Source: Verrucomicrobiia bacterium (GTDB lineage: Bacteria; Verrucomicrobiota; Verrucomicrobiia; Limisphaerales; DASXHY01). From it: a stretch of DNA of 64,000 nucleotides. The stretch spans positions 1 to 64,000 of the forward strand of contig DASPIL010000096.1 in NCBI GenBank assembly GCA_035629175.1, read 5' to 3'. Under the pieces are notes generated by a model. That model saw only the letters and a program-made list of their open reading frames with translations. It was not told the DNA's origin and did not search any database. Below are positions 18,000 to 27,273 of the stretch, piece after piece. Positions within the stretch are counted from its first letter, which is position 1; every line of letters starts with the position of its first letter. The position numbers and the translations under genes are program-made.

Positions 18000-19484
18000 C
18001 TAAACGGTATAGGTTCCCGATGCGGTGGTTCCGCCCCGGCCCGTCCAGTTGGTGTGGAAGAATTCACCGCGGGGCTTGTCCACGCGCTCATATGTGTGGG
18101 CGCCAAAGTAATCGCGCTGGGCCTGGAGCAGGTTCGCTGGGAGGACGGCGGAACGATATTGATCGTAAAAAGCGAGGGCTGTGCTGAAAGCGGGGACGGG
18201 GATGCCCTTCTTTGCGGCGGTCGCCACGATGTTGCGCCAGCCCTTCTGCGTGCGCTTGATTTCGCCGCGAAAATAATCATCCAGCATGAGGTTGGACAGT
18301 TTCGGATTGGTATCGTAGGCGTCCTTGATCTTGCCCAGGAAACGGGAGCGAATGATGCAGCCACCGCGCCACATGAGCGCGATGCCGCCGTAGTTCAGAT
18401 TCCAGCCATATTCCTTGGCGGCGGCGCGCATCAGCATGTAGCCCTGCGCGTAACTCACGATCTTCGATGCATAGAGCGCGTCGCGAATGTCATTGATGAG
18501 CGCCTTCTTTTTCTCAGCGCTTGCCGAGATGCTGGCCAGGGCAGGGCGGGGTCCCTTAAGCTTGCGGGCCGCCTTCACGCGTTCGTCCTTCAACGCGGAC
18601 ACACAGCGTGAATAGACGGCTTCAGCCATGAGAGTGATCGGAATGCCCAGGTCCTGTGAATTGATCACCGTCCACTTGCCGGTTCCCTTTTGTCCCGCAG
18701 TGTCGAGGATTTTGTCCACGAGCGGGGTGCCGTCGTCGTCCTTCTTCGCCAGGATGTCCCGGCTGATTTCGATCAAGTAACTGTCCAGCTCGCCGTGATT
18801 CCATTCGGCAAAGACCTGGTGCATCTCGTCGGGCGACATGCCGAGGCCGGTCTTCATCAGGTTATAGGCTTCGCAAATCAACTGCATGTCGCCGTATTCG
18901 ATGCCGTTGTGAACCATCTTCACGTAATGGCCGGCTCCGCCTTCGCCGACCCAATCGCAGCAGGCAGCTTCGGCGCCATTGGTGTCCTGCACCTTGGCAG
19001 CGATTCCCTGGAAAATGTCCTTAACGTGCGGCCATGCGGCCTTGGATCCCCCGGGCATGATGCTGGGTCCGCGGCGCGCTCCTTCCTCACCACCGGAAAC
19101 GCCCGTGCCGATATAAAGCAGCCCCTTGCTCTCGACGTATTTCACGCGCCGATCCGTGTCCTGAAACAGAGAATTTCCGCCATCGATGATGATGTCGCCG
19201 GGCTCGAGGCAGGGCAGGAGGTGTTCGATGAATTCGTCCACGGGCTTGCCCGCCTTGACCATGAGCATGACACGGCGGGGACGCTTGAGGAGGCCCGCCA
19301 TTTCCTCGACGGTTCGCGCGCCGATGACATTCGTTCCCCTGGCTTCGTTGGCGAGGAACTGGTCGACCTTCTCAACGGTGCGATTGTGGGCAACCACGGT
19401 GAACCCGTGGTCGTTCATGTTCAAAATCAAGTTTTGGCCCATGACGGCCAGTCCAATGACGGCAATATCGGCTTTCGGTTCCAT
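18000..19484 (-). CDS. gnd: 6-phosphogluconate dehydrogenase, decarboxylating
   Basis: A 494-residue enzyme of the oxidative pentose phosphate route that turns 6-phosphogluconate into ribulose 5-phosphate, giving NADPH and CO2. The Rossmann motif GLAVMGQNLILNM starts near residue 11; VSGGEEGARRGPSIMPGG, the catalytic Lys in YVKMVHNGIEYGDMQ and GQKGTGKWT are all present, and the C-terminal tail FHTNWTGRGG closes the substrate site. Length is normal for the NADP-dependent dimeric form. It stands alone, read toward the convergent kinase gene, with a strong terminator in between. Confidence 0.96.
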   Translation of the reverse strand: MEPKADIAVIGLAVMGQNLILNMNDHGFTVVAHNRTVEKVDQFLANEARGTNVIGARTVEEMAGLLKRPRRVMLMVKAGKPVDEFIEHLLPCLEPGDIIIDGGNSLFQDTDRRVKYVESKGLLYIGTGVSGGEEGARRGPSIMPGGSKAAWPHVKDIFQGIAAKVQDTNGAEAACCDWVGEGGAGHYVKMVHNGIEYGDMQLICEAYNLMKTGLGMSPDEMHQVFAEWNHGELDSYLIEISRDILAKKDDDGTPLVDKILDTAGQKGTGKWTVINSQDLGIPITLMAEAVYSRCVSALKDERVKAARKLKGPRPALASISASAEKKKALINDIRDALYASKIVSYAQGYMLMRAAAKEYGWNLNYGGIALMWRGGCIIRSRFLGKIKDAYDTNPKLSNLMLDDYFRGEIKRTQKGWRNIVATAAKKGIPVPAFSTALAFYDQYRSAVLPANLLQAQRDYFGAHTYERVDKPRGEFFHTNWTGRGGTTASGTYTV

Positions 19485-19645
19485 GCTTAGCTTTCAAGTT
19501 CGCGGTGAGCTGTTGCTCACGTGGGAGCCAACGGTTGCAAATGGCCGTGAGATCGGCCAGAAGAATTTCTCTTCGAAAATTGCACTTTGCTGTGATTTTC
19601 TGTTCCCCGTGTTTGAGCGGCGTGAACGCCGCGTTCCGGAGCACT

Positions 19646-20338
19646 TTATTGCGCCAGCGACGGATTCCACAGGTCCGTTTTGTTCGACGGCTCGTACGTT
19701 GTTTTGAATTCCGTCGCGCGCGCGTGTCCATCCACAAACGCGTAGTTGGCCCGGCCTCGATGACGTTCCCGCGCGATTTCCGTCGCGTCGGCTGCGGTTT
19801 GCCAGAAGTGCGGCATGACGTGATCGGCGCTGCTGTTGCTCTCAGCGAACAGGATGGTCGCGGACGCGCGAGGCACTTGCGTGGTGCGCCGCCAGGTTTG
19901 CGGCTTGCCAATGTAATCATCGTCCGCGCCCAGTTCGAAATAGACGTTCGCGCCGTAGCTCCACGGTTGGGATCGTCGATCGGACGGACAATGGTAAATC
20001 CCCGAGAGCAGGTTTTTCCACTGGTTCGCGGTCGAACCCAGAAGGGGTGCGATGGATCGTTCCCAAGGGATCTCGCCATGTGCGAACGCGGAATGCTGGC
20101 TGCGCGGCAGTTCATCGCGGTTTTCGTCCGCGTACAGTCTTGCGGCCAATCCAATCTGACGGGTCTGGTTCAGGCATTGAATCGCGCGCGCGGACTCCTT
20201 CGCTTGCGACATCCCCGGCAAAAGGAGCGCGGCAAGAATCGCGATGACTGCGATCACCACGAGCAACTCGACCAGGGTGAAGGCGCGAACTGCGTTTTGG
20301 CCTGGCCGTTCGACATTGCCAGCGAAGAAAGGATTCAC
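19646..20338 (-). CDS. PulG-type pseudopilin with H-X9-DG ending
   Basis: A 230-residue protein. The prepilin leader is [24 protein letters not shown], described by its core FTLVELLVV, followed by the helical stalk [26 protein letters not shown]. The C-terminal half carries CPSDRR and [12 protein letters not shown], the H-X9-DG motif of this expanded Verrucomicrobia/Planctomycetes family. The GTG at 20338 overlaps the stop of the upstream secreted-protein gene (GTGA), which argues for it over the longer frame start at 20440 and for coupled translation. Such proteins may be minor pseudopilins of type II secretion; the exact job is unknown. Confidence 0.85.
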   Translation of the reverse strand: MNPFFAGNVERPGQNAVRAFTLVELLVVIAVIAILAALLLPGMSQAKESARAIQCLNQTRQIGLAARLYADENRDELPRSQHSAFAHGEIPWERSIAPLLGSTANQWKNLLSGIYHCPSDRRSQPWSYGANVYFELGADDDYIGKPQTWRRTTQVPRASATILFAESNSSADHVMPHFWQTAADATEIARERHRGRANYAFVDGHARATEFKTTYEPSNKTDLWNPSLAQ

Positions 20339-21174
20339 GGCACGTAACGCATGCGGAAGAATCTTTGGGACCCCGCCGTGTCGAGAATGACGCCGCGTGT
20401 GTCGCCCAGCGTTACAGGCGGGTTCGTCAGGCTCGTCCATGGGCCCGCGTTTAATGAAACGGTTGATTCAATCAACCAGTTCGTTGCCGTTCCCGCTGGC
20501 CAGGTCAAGGTCGCACCTTCTGCAATGCTCAACTCCGGCCGCCCGTCGGAAACATTCGTCCAGTGAAACGCGAGCACGCCGCTGCTGGAACCCGGCACGG
20601 CTTCGCCCGTTGTGGTGTTGATGAGATATACCTCGAATTCCGCCGTGCAGATGTTCGTTCCGGGTGGCGCTGCGACCACGGGATGAAACATCATGCCGTT
20701 CCAGTGAATCGCGTTGGTCACTGAATGAGTTCCGAAAATCGGTTCGAAGCGCCGCGGCACGGAACTGGAGTAACGATAAAATTTCAGAGCTTCGGGACCC
20801 GAGAGTTTTCGAATCCACATTTCTGTTCCCGAAGGCAGCGGGTCCGTGTCGCCATCCATCACAAACCCGTAACGGCTGCTGAAGGATGCGCCACCCTGGC
20901 TGGGATCCAGCGCACCGAACCATGGATCCGCAGGATTGAAGTTGTCGGCGGGATTGCTGACGAGCAACGGAGTGAGTTGCGGCACGGCAGCGGGCATCGT
21001 GACGTGCATCTGGCCGTCGGATTCACGATACGACACCATCGGCATCAGCATCCATGACGTCGTCTCCCCGCCAAAATTCTGCACGGGAATCTGCGTCAGG
21101 ACGGCTGCGGTCGCGGACAGCAAACCGCATATCAAAAACATCACGGCAGCGGATGGGCCAGGCAAGCGATTCAT
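20335..21174 (-). CDS. Secreted beta-rich hypothetical protein with F-F-R-M-R tail
   Basis: A 279-residue exported protein. The N-terminus [27 protein letters not shown] is a signal peptide (start [13 protein letters not shown]). The body is beta-rich without a family I can name. The last 70 residues ([17 protein letters not shown] onward, ending FFRMRYVP) match a module seen at the ends of other secreted proteins in this window. The ATG at 21174 is chosen for the signal peptide. It overlaps the downstream pseudopilin gene by 4 bases. The 302 bases on its other side, up to 21476, hold the divergent start region for the TlyC-type gene and nothing else I can support. Confidence 0.75.
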   Translation of the reverse strand: MNRLPGPSAAVMFLICGLLSATAAVLTQIPVQNFGGETTSWMLMPMVSYRESDGQMHVTMPAAVPQLTPLLVSNPADNFNPADPWFGALDPSQGGASFSSRYGFVMDGDTDPLPSGTEMWIRKLSGPEALKFYRYSSSVPRRFEPIFGTHSVTNAIHWNGMMFHPVVAAPPGTNICTAEFEVYLINTTTGEAVPGSSSGVLAFHWTNVSDGRPELSIAEGATLTWPAGTATNWLIESTVSLNAGPWTSLTNPPVTLGDTRGVILDTAGSQRFFRMRYVP

Positions 21175-21476
21175 GATCAGGTTCTGGCGTTGATGGTTTT
21201 CATTGTAATCGTTCAACTGATTCCTGGTTCGGCAGCGCGGCACGCTAGCAAAGTCTTCCACACAGGTAAAAGGTCAAATGTTTCAAATGTGCACAGCGCA
21301 ACGCACGCGGATTCCATGACTCGCGGCGCAGATCCGCAGCCAGCCGGACTGGAAGCCGCCGATAGAGTCCCGAGTCGTCGGAAGAAACCTGTATAGCGAC
21401 GGGATCGCCGCCGATTTCACAGCTGCGCGGCTCATTGAACCTTTCACGCCAATCGTTGCACCCATAGAATCGCCCC

Positions 21477-22775
21477 ATGAGCCAGATTGCGTTGGAAATC
21501 GCCATCATATTCCTGCTGCTGCTCGCAAACGGCGTGTTCGCCATGGCCGAAATAGCCGTCGTGTCGGCCAGGAAGACCCGATTGCGACGGCTCGCCGAGC
21601 AGGGCCATGACAATGCGCGAATTGCGCTCGAGCTTGCGGAGTCGCCGAATCGCTTTCTTTCCACCGTGCAGATTGGAATCACACTTGTCGGCATCTTTGC
21701 AGGCGCAGTCGGCGGCGCGACGCTCGCATCGAAGCTCGCCGTGCCGATCGGCCAGATTTCGTTCCTTGCCAGCCACGCCGACAAATTCGCGTTTGGCATT
21801 GTCGTGGCCGTTCTCACTTACTTCTCGCTGGTGCTGGGGGAACTCGTGCCAAAGCGATTGGGCCTCAGCAACCCTGAAAACATAGCGATGCTGGTTGCGC
21901 GCCCGATGAACTGGGTTGCCAGGGTCGCGGGTCCTGTTGTGAATTTCCTCAGCTTTTCCACGGAAGGTTTGTTGCGCCTGATTGGATTCAAACCCGAAAA
22001 GGAAGTGACGGTTTCGGAAGAGGAGGTTCGCGTCATGATGCAGGAAGGTGTGCGTGCGGGCGCCTTCAACAAGGTGGAAAGCCACATCGTCCACAGCGCA
22101 CTCGAGCTGGATAAATTGCCTGTGCGGGAAATCATGACGCCGCGCCCCAAGGTGATCTGGCTGAACCAGAACGACGACCACGAACAGGTCTGGCACAAGA
22201 TCGTCGTGAGCGGCCATTCGCATTTTCCAGTGTATGAAGGCAATCGCGATCGCACGGTGGGCGTGGTGGCGGTGAAAGCGATTTATGCGAACCTCGCCGC
22301 GGGCGCCGGGGTGAACCTGAAGGACCTGATGACGCCGCCGCTCATTGTGCCGGAAACGCAAACCGTGTTGCAGTTGGTCGAAACCTTCAAGCAAGCCGGG
22401 AAACACATCGCGCTGGTCACTGACGAGTTCGGCAGCATGGCGGGACTGGTGACGCTGATCGATGTAATGGAAGCGATCGTGGGTGAATTTCCGTCGCAGG
22501 GCGAACGCGCCAAGCCCGAGGCGAAACGGCGCGACGATGGTTCGTGGCTGATTGATGCGATGATCGATCTCGAAGCGGTGGAGAAGGCGTTGCCTGGATT
22601 CAAGTTCGGACTGGATGCCTACACGGAATATCAAACGCTCGCTGGATTTGTCGTGAAAACCTTCGGCCGGGTTCCACGCGAGGGTGAAACCTTCGAGTCG
22701 CAGGGTTACGTCTTTGAGGTGCTCGACATGGATCGCCACCGCGTGGACAAAGTACTCGTGATGCCGAAGAGGTAG
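21477..22775 (+). CDS. CNNM/TlyC-type membrane protein with CBS pair
   Basis: A 432-residue HlyC/CorC (TlyC) family protein. The N-terminal DUF21 domain has about three or four membrane segments (LEIAIIFLLLLANGVFAMAEIA, then GITLVGIFAGAVGGATLA and IVVAVLTYFSLVLGELVPKRL, named by parts). Two CBS domains follow (REIMTPRPKVIWL and LMTPPLIVPET), then the CorC-HlyC C-terminal domain (about 345-430). The family is linked to magnesium or cobalt transport and to membrane integrity. It was long annotated as haemolysin, which is not supported by mechanism. It stands alone on the plus strand. Confidence 0.92.
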   Translation: MSQIALEIAIIFLLLLANGVFAMAEIAVVSARKTRLRRLAEQGHDNARIALELAESPNRFLSTVQIGITLVGIFAGAVGGATLASKLAVPIGQISFLASHADKFAFGIVVAVLTYFSLVLGELVPKRLGLSNPENIAMLVARPMNWVARVAGPVVNFLSFSTEGLLRLIGFKPEKEVTVSEEEVRVMMQEGVRAGAFNKVESHIVHSALELDKLPVREIMTPRPKVIWLNQNDDHEQVWHKIVVSGHSHFPVYEGNRDRTVGVVAVKAIYANLAAGAGVNLKDLMTPPLIVPETQTVLQLVETFKQAGKHIALVTDEFGSMAGLVTLIDVMEAIVGEFPSQGERAKPEAKRRDDGSWLIDAMIDLEAVEKALPGFKFGLDAYTEYQTLAGFVVKTFGRVPREGETFESQGYVFEVLDMDRHRVDKVLVMPKR

Positions 22776-22831
22776 GTCCATTACACAGCGCGGGCTTCAG
22801 CTTGCTTTGAAGAGCACCCTCTCCCCAACCG

Positions 22832-22863
22832 CTCTCCCGCGCCTGCGTCGCAGGCGAGAGGAG
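22832..22863. repeat. Palindromic intergenic repeat
   Basis: Hairpin with perfect core GCCTGCG-T-CGCAGGC flanked by CTCTCCC and GAGAGGAG. It belongs to the CTCTCC/GAGAGG palindrome type also seen at 7305-7335 and 44489-44524, and fills much of the gap before the beta-propeller gene. Confidence 0.6.
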
Positions 22864-22974
22864 AAAACCAAGACCAGTGGCATGGAGCCGCCGCAGCGCC
22901 GCGTGCCGGGAAATTCTCCCTCGCGAAATGAATTGTCATGTTTTACGGTGGGCGCAATCAGCCCGGTCAAAGCC

Positions 22975-24681
22975 ATGAAGTTGCACGTAATGTTTCGCTT
23001 AATCTTCTCTCTCGTCATTCTTTCAATCCCATCCGCGATTCCGAGTCGTTCCAATGCGCAGGACTGCGCCTACCTTCCGCCCGGCGGACCGCTTGCATTT
23101 GGATTGCTCGAGGTTTCCCGCATGCAGGTCGATTCGCAAGTTGCCGATTCTCCGATCTGGCTCGATGACGGGCGCATTGCTGTTGGAGCGGCGTTGAGCA
23201 GCCAGGACGGATATCGTCGAGGCGCCATTTGGATCATGAAACCCTACGCGTCCAGCCTCCACGACATTCAGTCGTTCATCCTGCCGCCGCTTCCCGCGAT
23301 CAAGCTTGGCACTGGCGGATTCGGACGCGTGCTTGCCTCGAGCGGATCGTGGCTCGCGGCGACGGCCCGTCTTACAAACGATTCCTTCACGGTGTGCCTC
23401 TTGCAGGCAACCAACGCCACCGAATGGGCGTTCCGCACGAATCTACTGGGCGATCCGAACGCCTCCGGCGATGCCTTCGGAAGCCAGCAGGATTCGATCG
23501 CGATGGACGGGCCCTGGCTCGCCGTGATTCGCTACGAATCATCGGGGCGCGTGCACTTGTATCGCGTCAATGACGAAGGACTTTGGGAGGAGCGCCAGCA
23601 GCTTGTGATTCCCGGATTTCAAACGGCAGCAATCAACAGCAGCACCATCGTGAAGATGCATGATCGAACGCTGGCTGTCGGGGTGCCGCAGAATGGAAAC
23701 AGCAGTTATACGGGAGCAGCGCACCTGTGGCGTCGGGACGTCGCGGGCGTGTGGAATTATGAAACAAACCTTGCGCCTGCTGATCTCGCAGCTGCGGATC
23801 GTTTCGGCACGAGCCTCGCCCTGGGACCGGACAAGGTGTTTGTTGGGGCGACGCAGTCGGATATCGTCACCACCAATGCGGGTGCTGCGTTTGTGTTTCA
23901 TTATACGAACGGTGCATGGGCGGAGGTGACACGGATCGCGCCCACGAATGCCACCACCACGCGTTTCTTCGGCGCGAACCTCGCGTATTCAGATCTCAAG
24001 GGTGAATGGCTCGTGGATGCATCGCAGAGCCGGATCAGCATGTTTCAGCCCTCGGGGCAGGGCCATGAATGGCGCATGGTGGCGCAGGGGCGCCCTGGCC
24101 GGATATTTGAGAATTGGGAATCACCCGCTGGCGTGGTCAACGATTACAGTTACGACTCCGGCAGCGCGAGCGCCAATTATGTATCAGTTCGGGCCCATCA
24201 GGTTCTGTTGGGCTTTTCGTCCATCAGCACGATCATGGAGTTCGGCTGGCACTCCATCATCACGATCCATGTCTCGTCCGATCCGCCGTGTTCGACGCGC
24301 CCCATCGGTTACGTACCCATTGGAGCTGTGCGCGACGACGGACACGAGCGTGCCGCCGACGTTGACGGGGACGGCATCAGCGACATCGCGGAAATTTATT
24401 TCGGGACCTACGGGCTGACGAACACCGTGTCTGCGGGATTGTCTGCGACAGTGTCGGACAACGTAAGGAAGATTCGATGGCCGCGTGCGGCGGACACGAA
24501 CCTGTTGATTTCTGCAACGCCGCAATGGAGTTCCAATTTTTTGCAATGGACGCAGGAGGGCATCACGCCCATCAAGGTCGGAACCGAGCCTGAAACCGGG
24601 CGGGATGTGATGGAAGTGACGCTGCCTGACTCCAGTTCCGCCTATTTTCGACTGCTGCTCAGTTTGCCGCCTCCCCAGTAG
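22975..24681 (+). CDS. Secreted beta-propeller-like (FG-GAP-type) protein
   Basis: A 568-residue exported protein. Signal peptide MKLHVMFRLIFSLVILSIPSAIPSRSNA (start MKLHVMFRLIFSLVI). The body has repeated units of the form DRTLAVGVPQNG, DKVFVGATQSD and WLAVIRYESSG, as in FG-GAP-like integrin-type propellers. Near residue 460 lies AADVDGDGISDIAEIYF, a calcium-loop motif typical of such proteins, followed by a C-terminal module ending YFRLLLSLP. The start at 22975 is chosen for the signal peptide; the longer frame from 22807 is not supported. The role is unknown, probably surface or extracellular. Confidence 0.78.
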   Translation: MKLHVMFRLIFSLVILSIPSAIPSRSNAQDCAYLPPGGPLAFGLLEVSRMQVDSQVADSPIWLDDGRIAVGAALSSQDGYRRGAIWIMKPYASSLHDIQSFILPPLPAIKLGTGGFGRVLASSGSWLAATARLTNDSFTVCLLQATNATEWAFRTNLLGDPNASGDAFGSQQDSIAMDGPWLAVIRYESSGRVHLYRVNDEGLWEERQQLVIPGFQTAAINSSTIVKMHDRTLAVGVPQNGNSSYTGAAHLWRRDVAGVWNYETNLAPADLAAADRFGTSLALGPDKVFVGATQSDIVTTNAGAAFVFHYTNGAWAEVTRIAPTNATTTRFFGANLAYSDLKGEWLVDASQSRISMFQPSGQGHEWRMVAQGRPGRIFENWESPAGVVNDYSYDSGSASANYVSVRAHQVLLGFSSISTIMEFGWHSIITIHVSSDPPCSTRPIGYVPIGAVRDDGHERAADVDGDGISDIAEIYFGTYGLTNTVSAGLSATVSDNVRKIRWPRAADTNLLISATPQWSSNFLQWTQEGITPIKVGTEPETGRDVMEVTLPDSSSAYFRLLLSLPPPQ

Positions 24682-24728
24682 TTCCCAGTACGTACAAATA
24701 AGGCAGCAGCAAGGATGCACGCCCTCTA

Positions 24729-24750
24729 CGTCAGGCAGGGATGCCTGACG
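24729..24750. repeat. Palindromic element, possible terminator
   Basis: Perfect 9-bp inverted repeat CGTCAGGCA/TGCCTGACG around GGGA, 48 bases after the beta-propeller stop. It has no T run. It may be a terminator-like hairpin or a REP-like element. Confidence 0.55.
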
Positions 24751-24794
24751 CCACCCTCGCGTTGAGCCAGCAAAACAAAGCGAAGTGTTGAACT

Positions 24795-26255
24795 TTGTTC
24801 TGGAAAATCATTAGTCTCCATTCCGTGCGCTTCGGTGATCAGGCTTCCAGACTTCCATCGTGCGGCTTCACGTTGCTGTTGTTGGCAATGCTCGCCGTCG
24901 CGTTTCCCGCCGTCGGCGCCGTCCTGTGGAGCCATCCCGAAACTGTGCTCGTCTGCGACAACGGCAAGGGCGAGGACATCCTGCACGGCGCCGTCAAGCC
25001 GCGCGATCGCAACTCGGCGGGCACGCTTTATTTCCGCATCAAGGTCACGCCGATCTCCGACACGGCCGCGAAAATGATCAAGCCCTTTGAAGCCGGCTTC
25101 ATGCTGGTGGAGAACGGGGTGGAACATCTCGGCATCGGCAATACGGACGGGGCGATGGCTTTTTCCGCGCTCAACGTTCCCACTGCGCCACGGAAATTCC
25201 AGGACTTCAATTCAAGCGTTCCGGATGCTCCGTTTTCCTACGAGTACATGCGGGCCGGCGTTCCGCGCTACATCGTATGGCGGGTGGAATATGTGCCCGG
25301 CCAGGACGCCAAAGTTACTGCCTGGCTCAATCCCGATCTTTCCCACGGCATGACTGAGTTCAACCAGCCAACCAACATCGTGGTTCATTTTCAGGCGGAC
25401 GCGACCTTCGATGAATTTAGGCTGATCCACCGAGGCTATGGCGGTGGATGGAAGTTCAGCCAGATGATGGTGGCAACCTCCTTCGAGGATTTATTGATGC
25501 CGCATTTCTGGCAGCGCGGGTGGTTCGTCGGCCTGATGATGGGTGGGCTGCTCTCAGGCGTGGCGGTCGTCGCACGGCTGGGCGAACGGCGCCGGGCACA
25601 ACGGCAAATCCGGCGGCTCGAACAGGAAAGTGCTGTCGCTGCAGAGCGCGCCCGCATCGCACGCGATATCCATGACGAAGTTGGCGCCAGCCTGACGAAG
25701 ATTGGCAAGCTGACAGAATTGATGGACTGGAAAAACAAGGGGGAAGCCGACCAGGCGGCATTCACCCGCAGCATTGCCGACACCGCGCGCGAAACGATTC
25801 GTGCGATGGACGAAATCGTTTGGGCGATCAATCCAAAGAACGACACCTTGAAGGAGATGGCCGATTATTTCGTTTACTACGCCCAGGAATTTCTTCGTCC
25901 GACTGGCATCTCCTGCGAACTGGATGTGCCTCTCGAAGTTCCTGTCATTCCGCTGACAGCCGAGGTGCGCCATCATTTGTTCATGGTAGTGAAGGAGGCG
26001 TTGCACAATGCGGTGAAGCATGCTGCACCGCGCCGCATCAAGCTTGCGCTCGAATTTCCCGCAAGGAATCGTTTGTCGATCGTTGTGAGCGACGATGGGT
26101 GCGGGTTCCGTCCAGACCAGGCTGCCGCAGTCGGAAATGGACTGGAGAATATGGACCGCAGAATGCGCGACCTCGGCGGGGGCTTGCAGGTGTGCAGCCA
26201 GTTGAATCAAGGCACCACCGTAACGCTGCAGCTGTCACTGGCGTCAGCCCCTTAA
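24795..26255 (+). CDS. Sensor histidine kinase with extracellular lectin-like domain
   Basis: A 486-residue kinase of the NarX/DesK (HisKA_3) type. The N-terminus is a signal or anchor segment (GFTLLLLAMLAVAFPAV). Residues about 60-225 form an exported domain that contains VWRVEYVPGQDAKV, AWLNPDLSH and DATFDEFRLIHRGYGG. A membrane span follows near 238-258, then the dimer helix with His near residue 290 (ARIARDIHDEVGASL) and HATPase motifs (DDGCGFRPD, GLENMDRRM). The start is TTG at 24795; a GTG at 24825 is possible. The sensor domain resembles the repeats of the secreted protein downstream. The regulator starts 5 bases after the stop. Confidence 0.85.
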   Translation: MFWKIISLHSVRFGDQASRLPSCGFTLLLLAMLAVAFPAVGAVLWSHPETVLVCDNGKGEDILHGAVKPRDRNSAGTLYFRIKVTPISDTAAKMIKPFEAGFMLVENGVEHLGIGNTDGAMAFSALNVPTAPRKFQDFNSSVPDAPFSYEYMRAGVPRYIVWRVEYVPGQDAKVTAWLNPDLSHGMTEFNQPTNIVVHFQADATFDEFRLIHRGYGGGWKFSQMMVATSFEDLLMPHFWQRGWFVGLMMGGLLSGVAVVARLGERRRAQRQIRRLEQESAVAAERARIARDIHDEVGASLTKIGKLTELMDWKNKGEADQAAFTRSIADTARETIRAMDEIVWAINPKNDTLKEMADYFVYYAQEFLRPTGISCELDVPLEVPVIPLTAEVRHHLFMVVKEALHNAVKHAAPRRIKLALEFPARNRLSIVVSDDGCGFRPDQAAAVGNGLENMDRRMRDLGGGLQVCSQLNQGTTVTLQLSLASAP

Positions 26256-26260
26256 TCACC

Positions 26261-26953
26261 ATGAATCGAAACGACAATCGTCAGCAACCCGCGCTCGTTG
26301 GCGTGGTGATCATCGAGGATGGCGCGTGGATGCGGGAGAACCTCGAGCTCGAAATCAATCGCAGCGAAGGGTTGCGTTGCCTCAAGTCGTATCGAACCGC
26401 GGAACAGGCGCTGCGCGGAATTGTCGACGACCAGCCTGACGTGGTGATCGTTGATATCAATCTGCCGGGCATGGACGGGGTGGAGTGTGTGCGGCATTTG
26501 AAGAGCATCGTTCCCAAGGCTCAGTGCCTGATGCTCACCGTTTATGAAGAGAGCGAAAAGATTTTCAATTCGCTGCTCGCGGGCGCCAGCGGTTACCTGC
26601 TCAAGCGCAGCACGACCCAGGAACTCGTTGAAGCCATTCGCCAGGTTCGGGAGGGCGGCTCTCCGATGTCGAGCAGCATTGCGCGAAAAATCGTCGCTCA
26701 CTTTCACCAGGCTGGAGAAAACAGATCGGACGTCGGCGAGCTTTCGCCACGGGAGCAGCAGGTTTTGGATCTCATGGCGAAGGGGGCATCGTCCAAGGAA
26801 ATTGCGAGCTTGCTGTCTTTGAGCATTGAAACGATCCGGATGAACGTGAAGCACATTTATGCGAAGCTGCATGTTCATTCGCGCGGCGAGGCGACCGCCA
26901 AATACCTTGGACAATTCCCGCTCGGATTTTCGAAGGCGGCAAAACCAAAGTAG
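26261..26953 (+). CDS. NarL-type response regulator
   Basis: A 230-residue regulator. The receiver has the acidic pair in VVIIEDGAWM, the phosphoacceptor Asp in VVIVDINLPGMDG and the Lys in GYLLKRSTT; the LuxR-type helix-turn-helix is LSPREQQVLDLMAKGASSKEIA with a recognition helix near residue 200. The ATG at 26261 fixes it 5 bases after the kinase stop, so the pair is an operon and surely cognate. A strong hairpin follows at 27004. The likely target is the large secreted-protein gene directly downstream, but that is inference. Confidence 0.9.
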   Translation: MNRNDNRQQPALVGVVIIEDGAWMRENLELEINRSEGLRCLKSYRTAEQALRGIVDDQPDVVIVDINLPGMDGVECVRHLKSIVPKAQCLMLTVYEESEKIFNSLLAGASGYLLKRSTTQELVEAIRQVREGGSPMSSSIARKIVAHFHQAGENRSDVGELSPREQQVLDLMAKGASSKEIASLLSLSIETIRMNVKHIYAKLHVHSRGEATAKYLGQFPLGFSKAAKPK

Positions 26954-27003
26954 ATCGCTTTCGAAACGGGGTTCCGCTGCGTGCGCGGGGGAGGCCAATG
27001 GCT

Positions 27004-27044
27004 AAGTCGGCGCTCGTGCCTGATTTGGAGCGCCGACTTTCAGT
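27004..27044 (+). terminator. Terminator hairpin and REP-like word
   Basis: Perfect 12-bp stem AAGTCGGCGCTC/GAGCGCCGACTT with a 12-base loop, ending in TTT. It lies 50 bases after the regulator stop. Its 3-prime arm and the bases beyond, GGAGCGCCGACTTTCAGT at 27027-27044, are found again on the other strand at 42135-42152, so the terminator overlaps a dispersed element. Confidence 0.7.
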
Positions 27045-27161
27045 TGGCTTACGGCTTCAACGGGACCTTCGGAAGATTTCGATCCCTCGCTCAAAACGGT
27101 TTGTTCCGCGCTGATGCGCGGTGACGACGCAGCCCGCCATCCCTCCCGGCGGATCAACCTG

Positions 27162-27183
27162 AATACCCCTGATTGCGGGTATT
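27162..27183. promoter_or_regulatory. Inverted repeat upstream of the large secreted protein
   Basis: Perfect half-sites AATACCC (27162-27168) and GGGTATT (27177-27183) separated by 8 bases, about 90 bases before the start of the 1161-residue gene. The position fits a regulator operator, possibly for the NarL-type protein encoded just upstream. The rest of the 320-base gap from 26954 holds the terminator and no gene. Confidence 0.4.
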
Positions 27184-27273
27184 GTTGAAACGCGCGCGGT
27201 AATTACTCTCCTTCGCTGTAGTCACGCTTGCACGCGGCGGCACACAACAACAACACCCAGCTACATCAGTCTT

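Noticed and set aside
18690-19490. A 266-residue plus-strand frame inside gnd
   Set aside because: It mirrors the whole gnd coding region; the gnd motifs are unmistakable on the minus strand.
21444-22781. A 445-residue minus-strand frame opposite the TlyC-type gene
   Set aside because: A His- and Arg-rich mirror frame typical of GC-rich codon shadows; the plus-strand gene has clear DUF21 and CBS domains.
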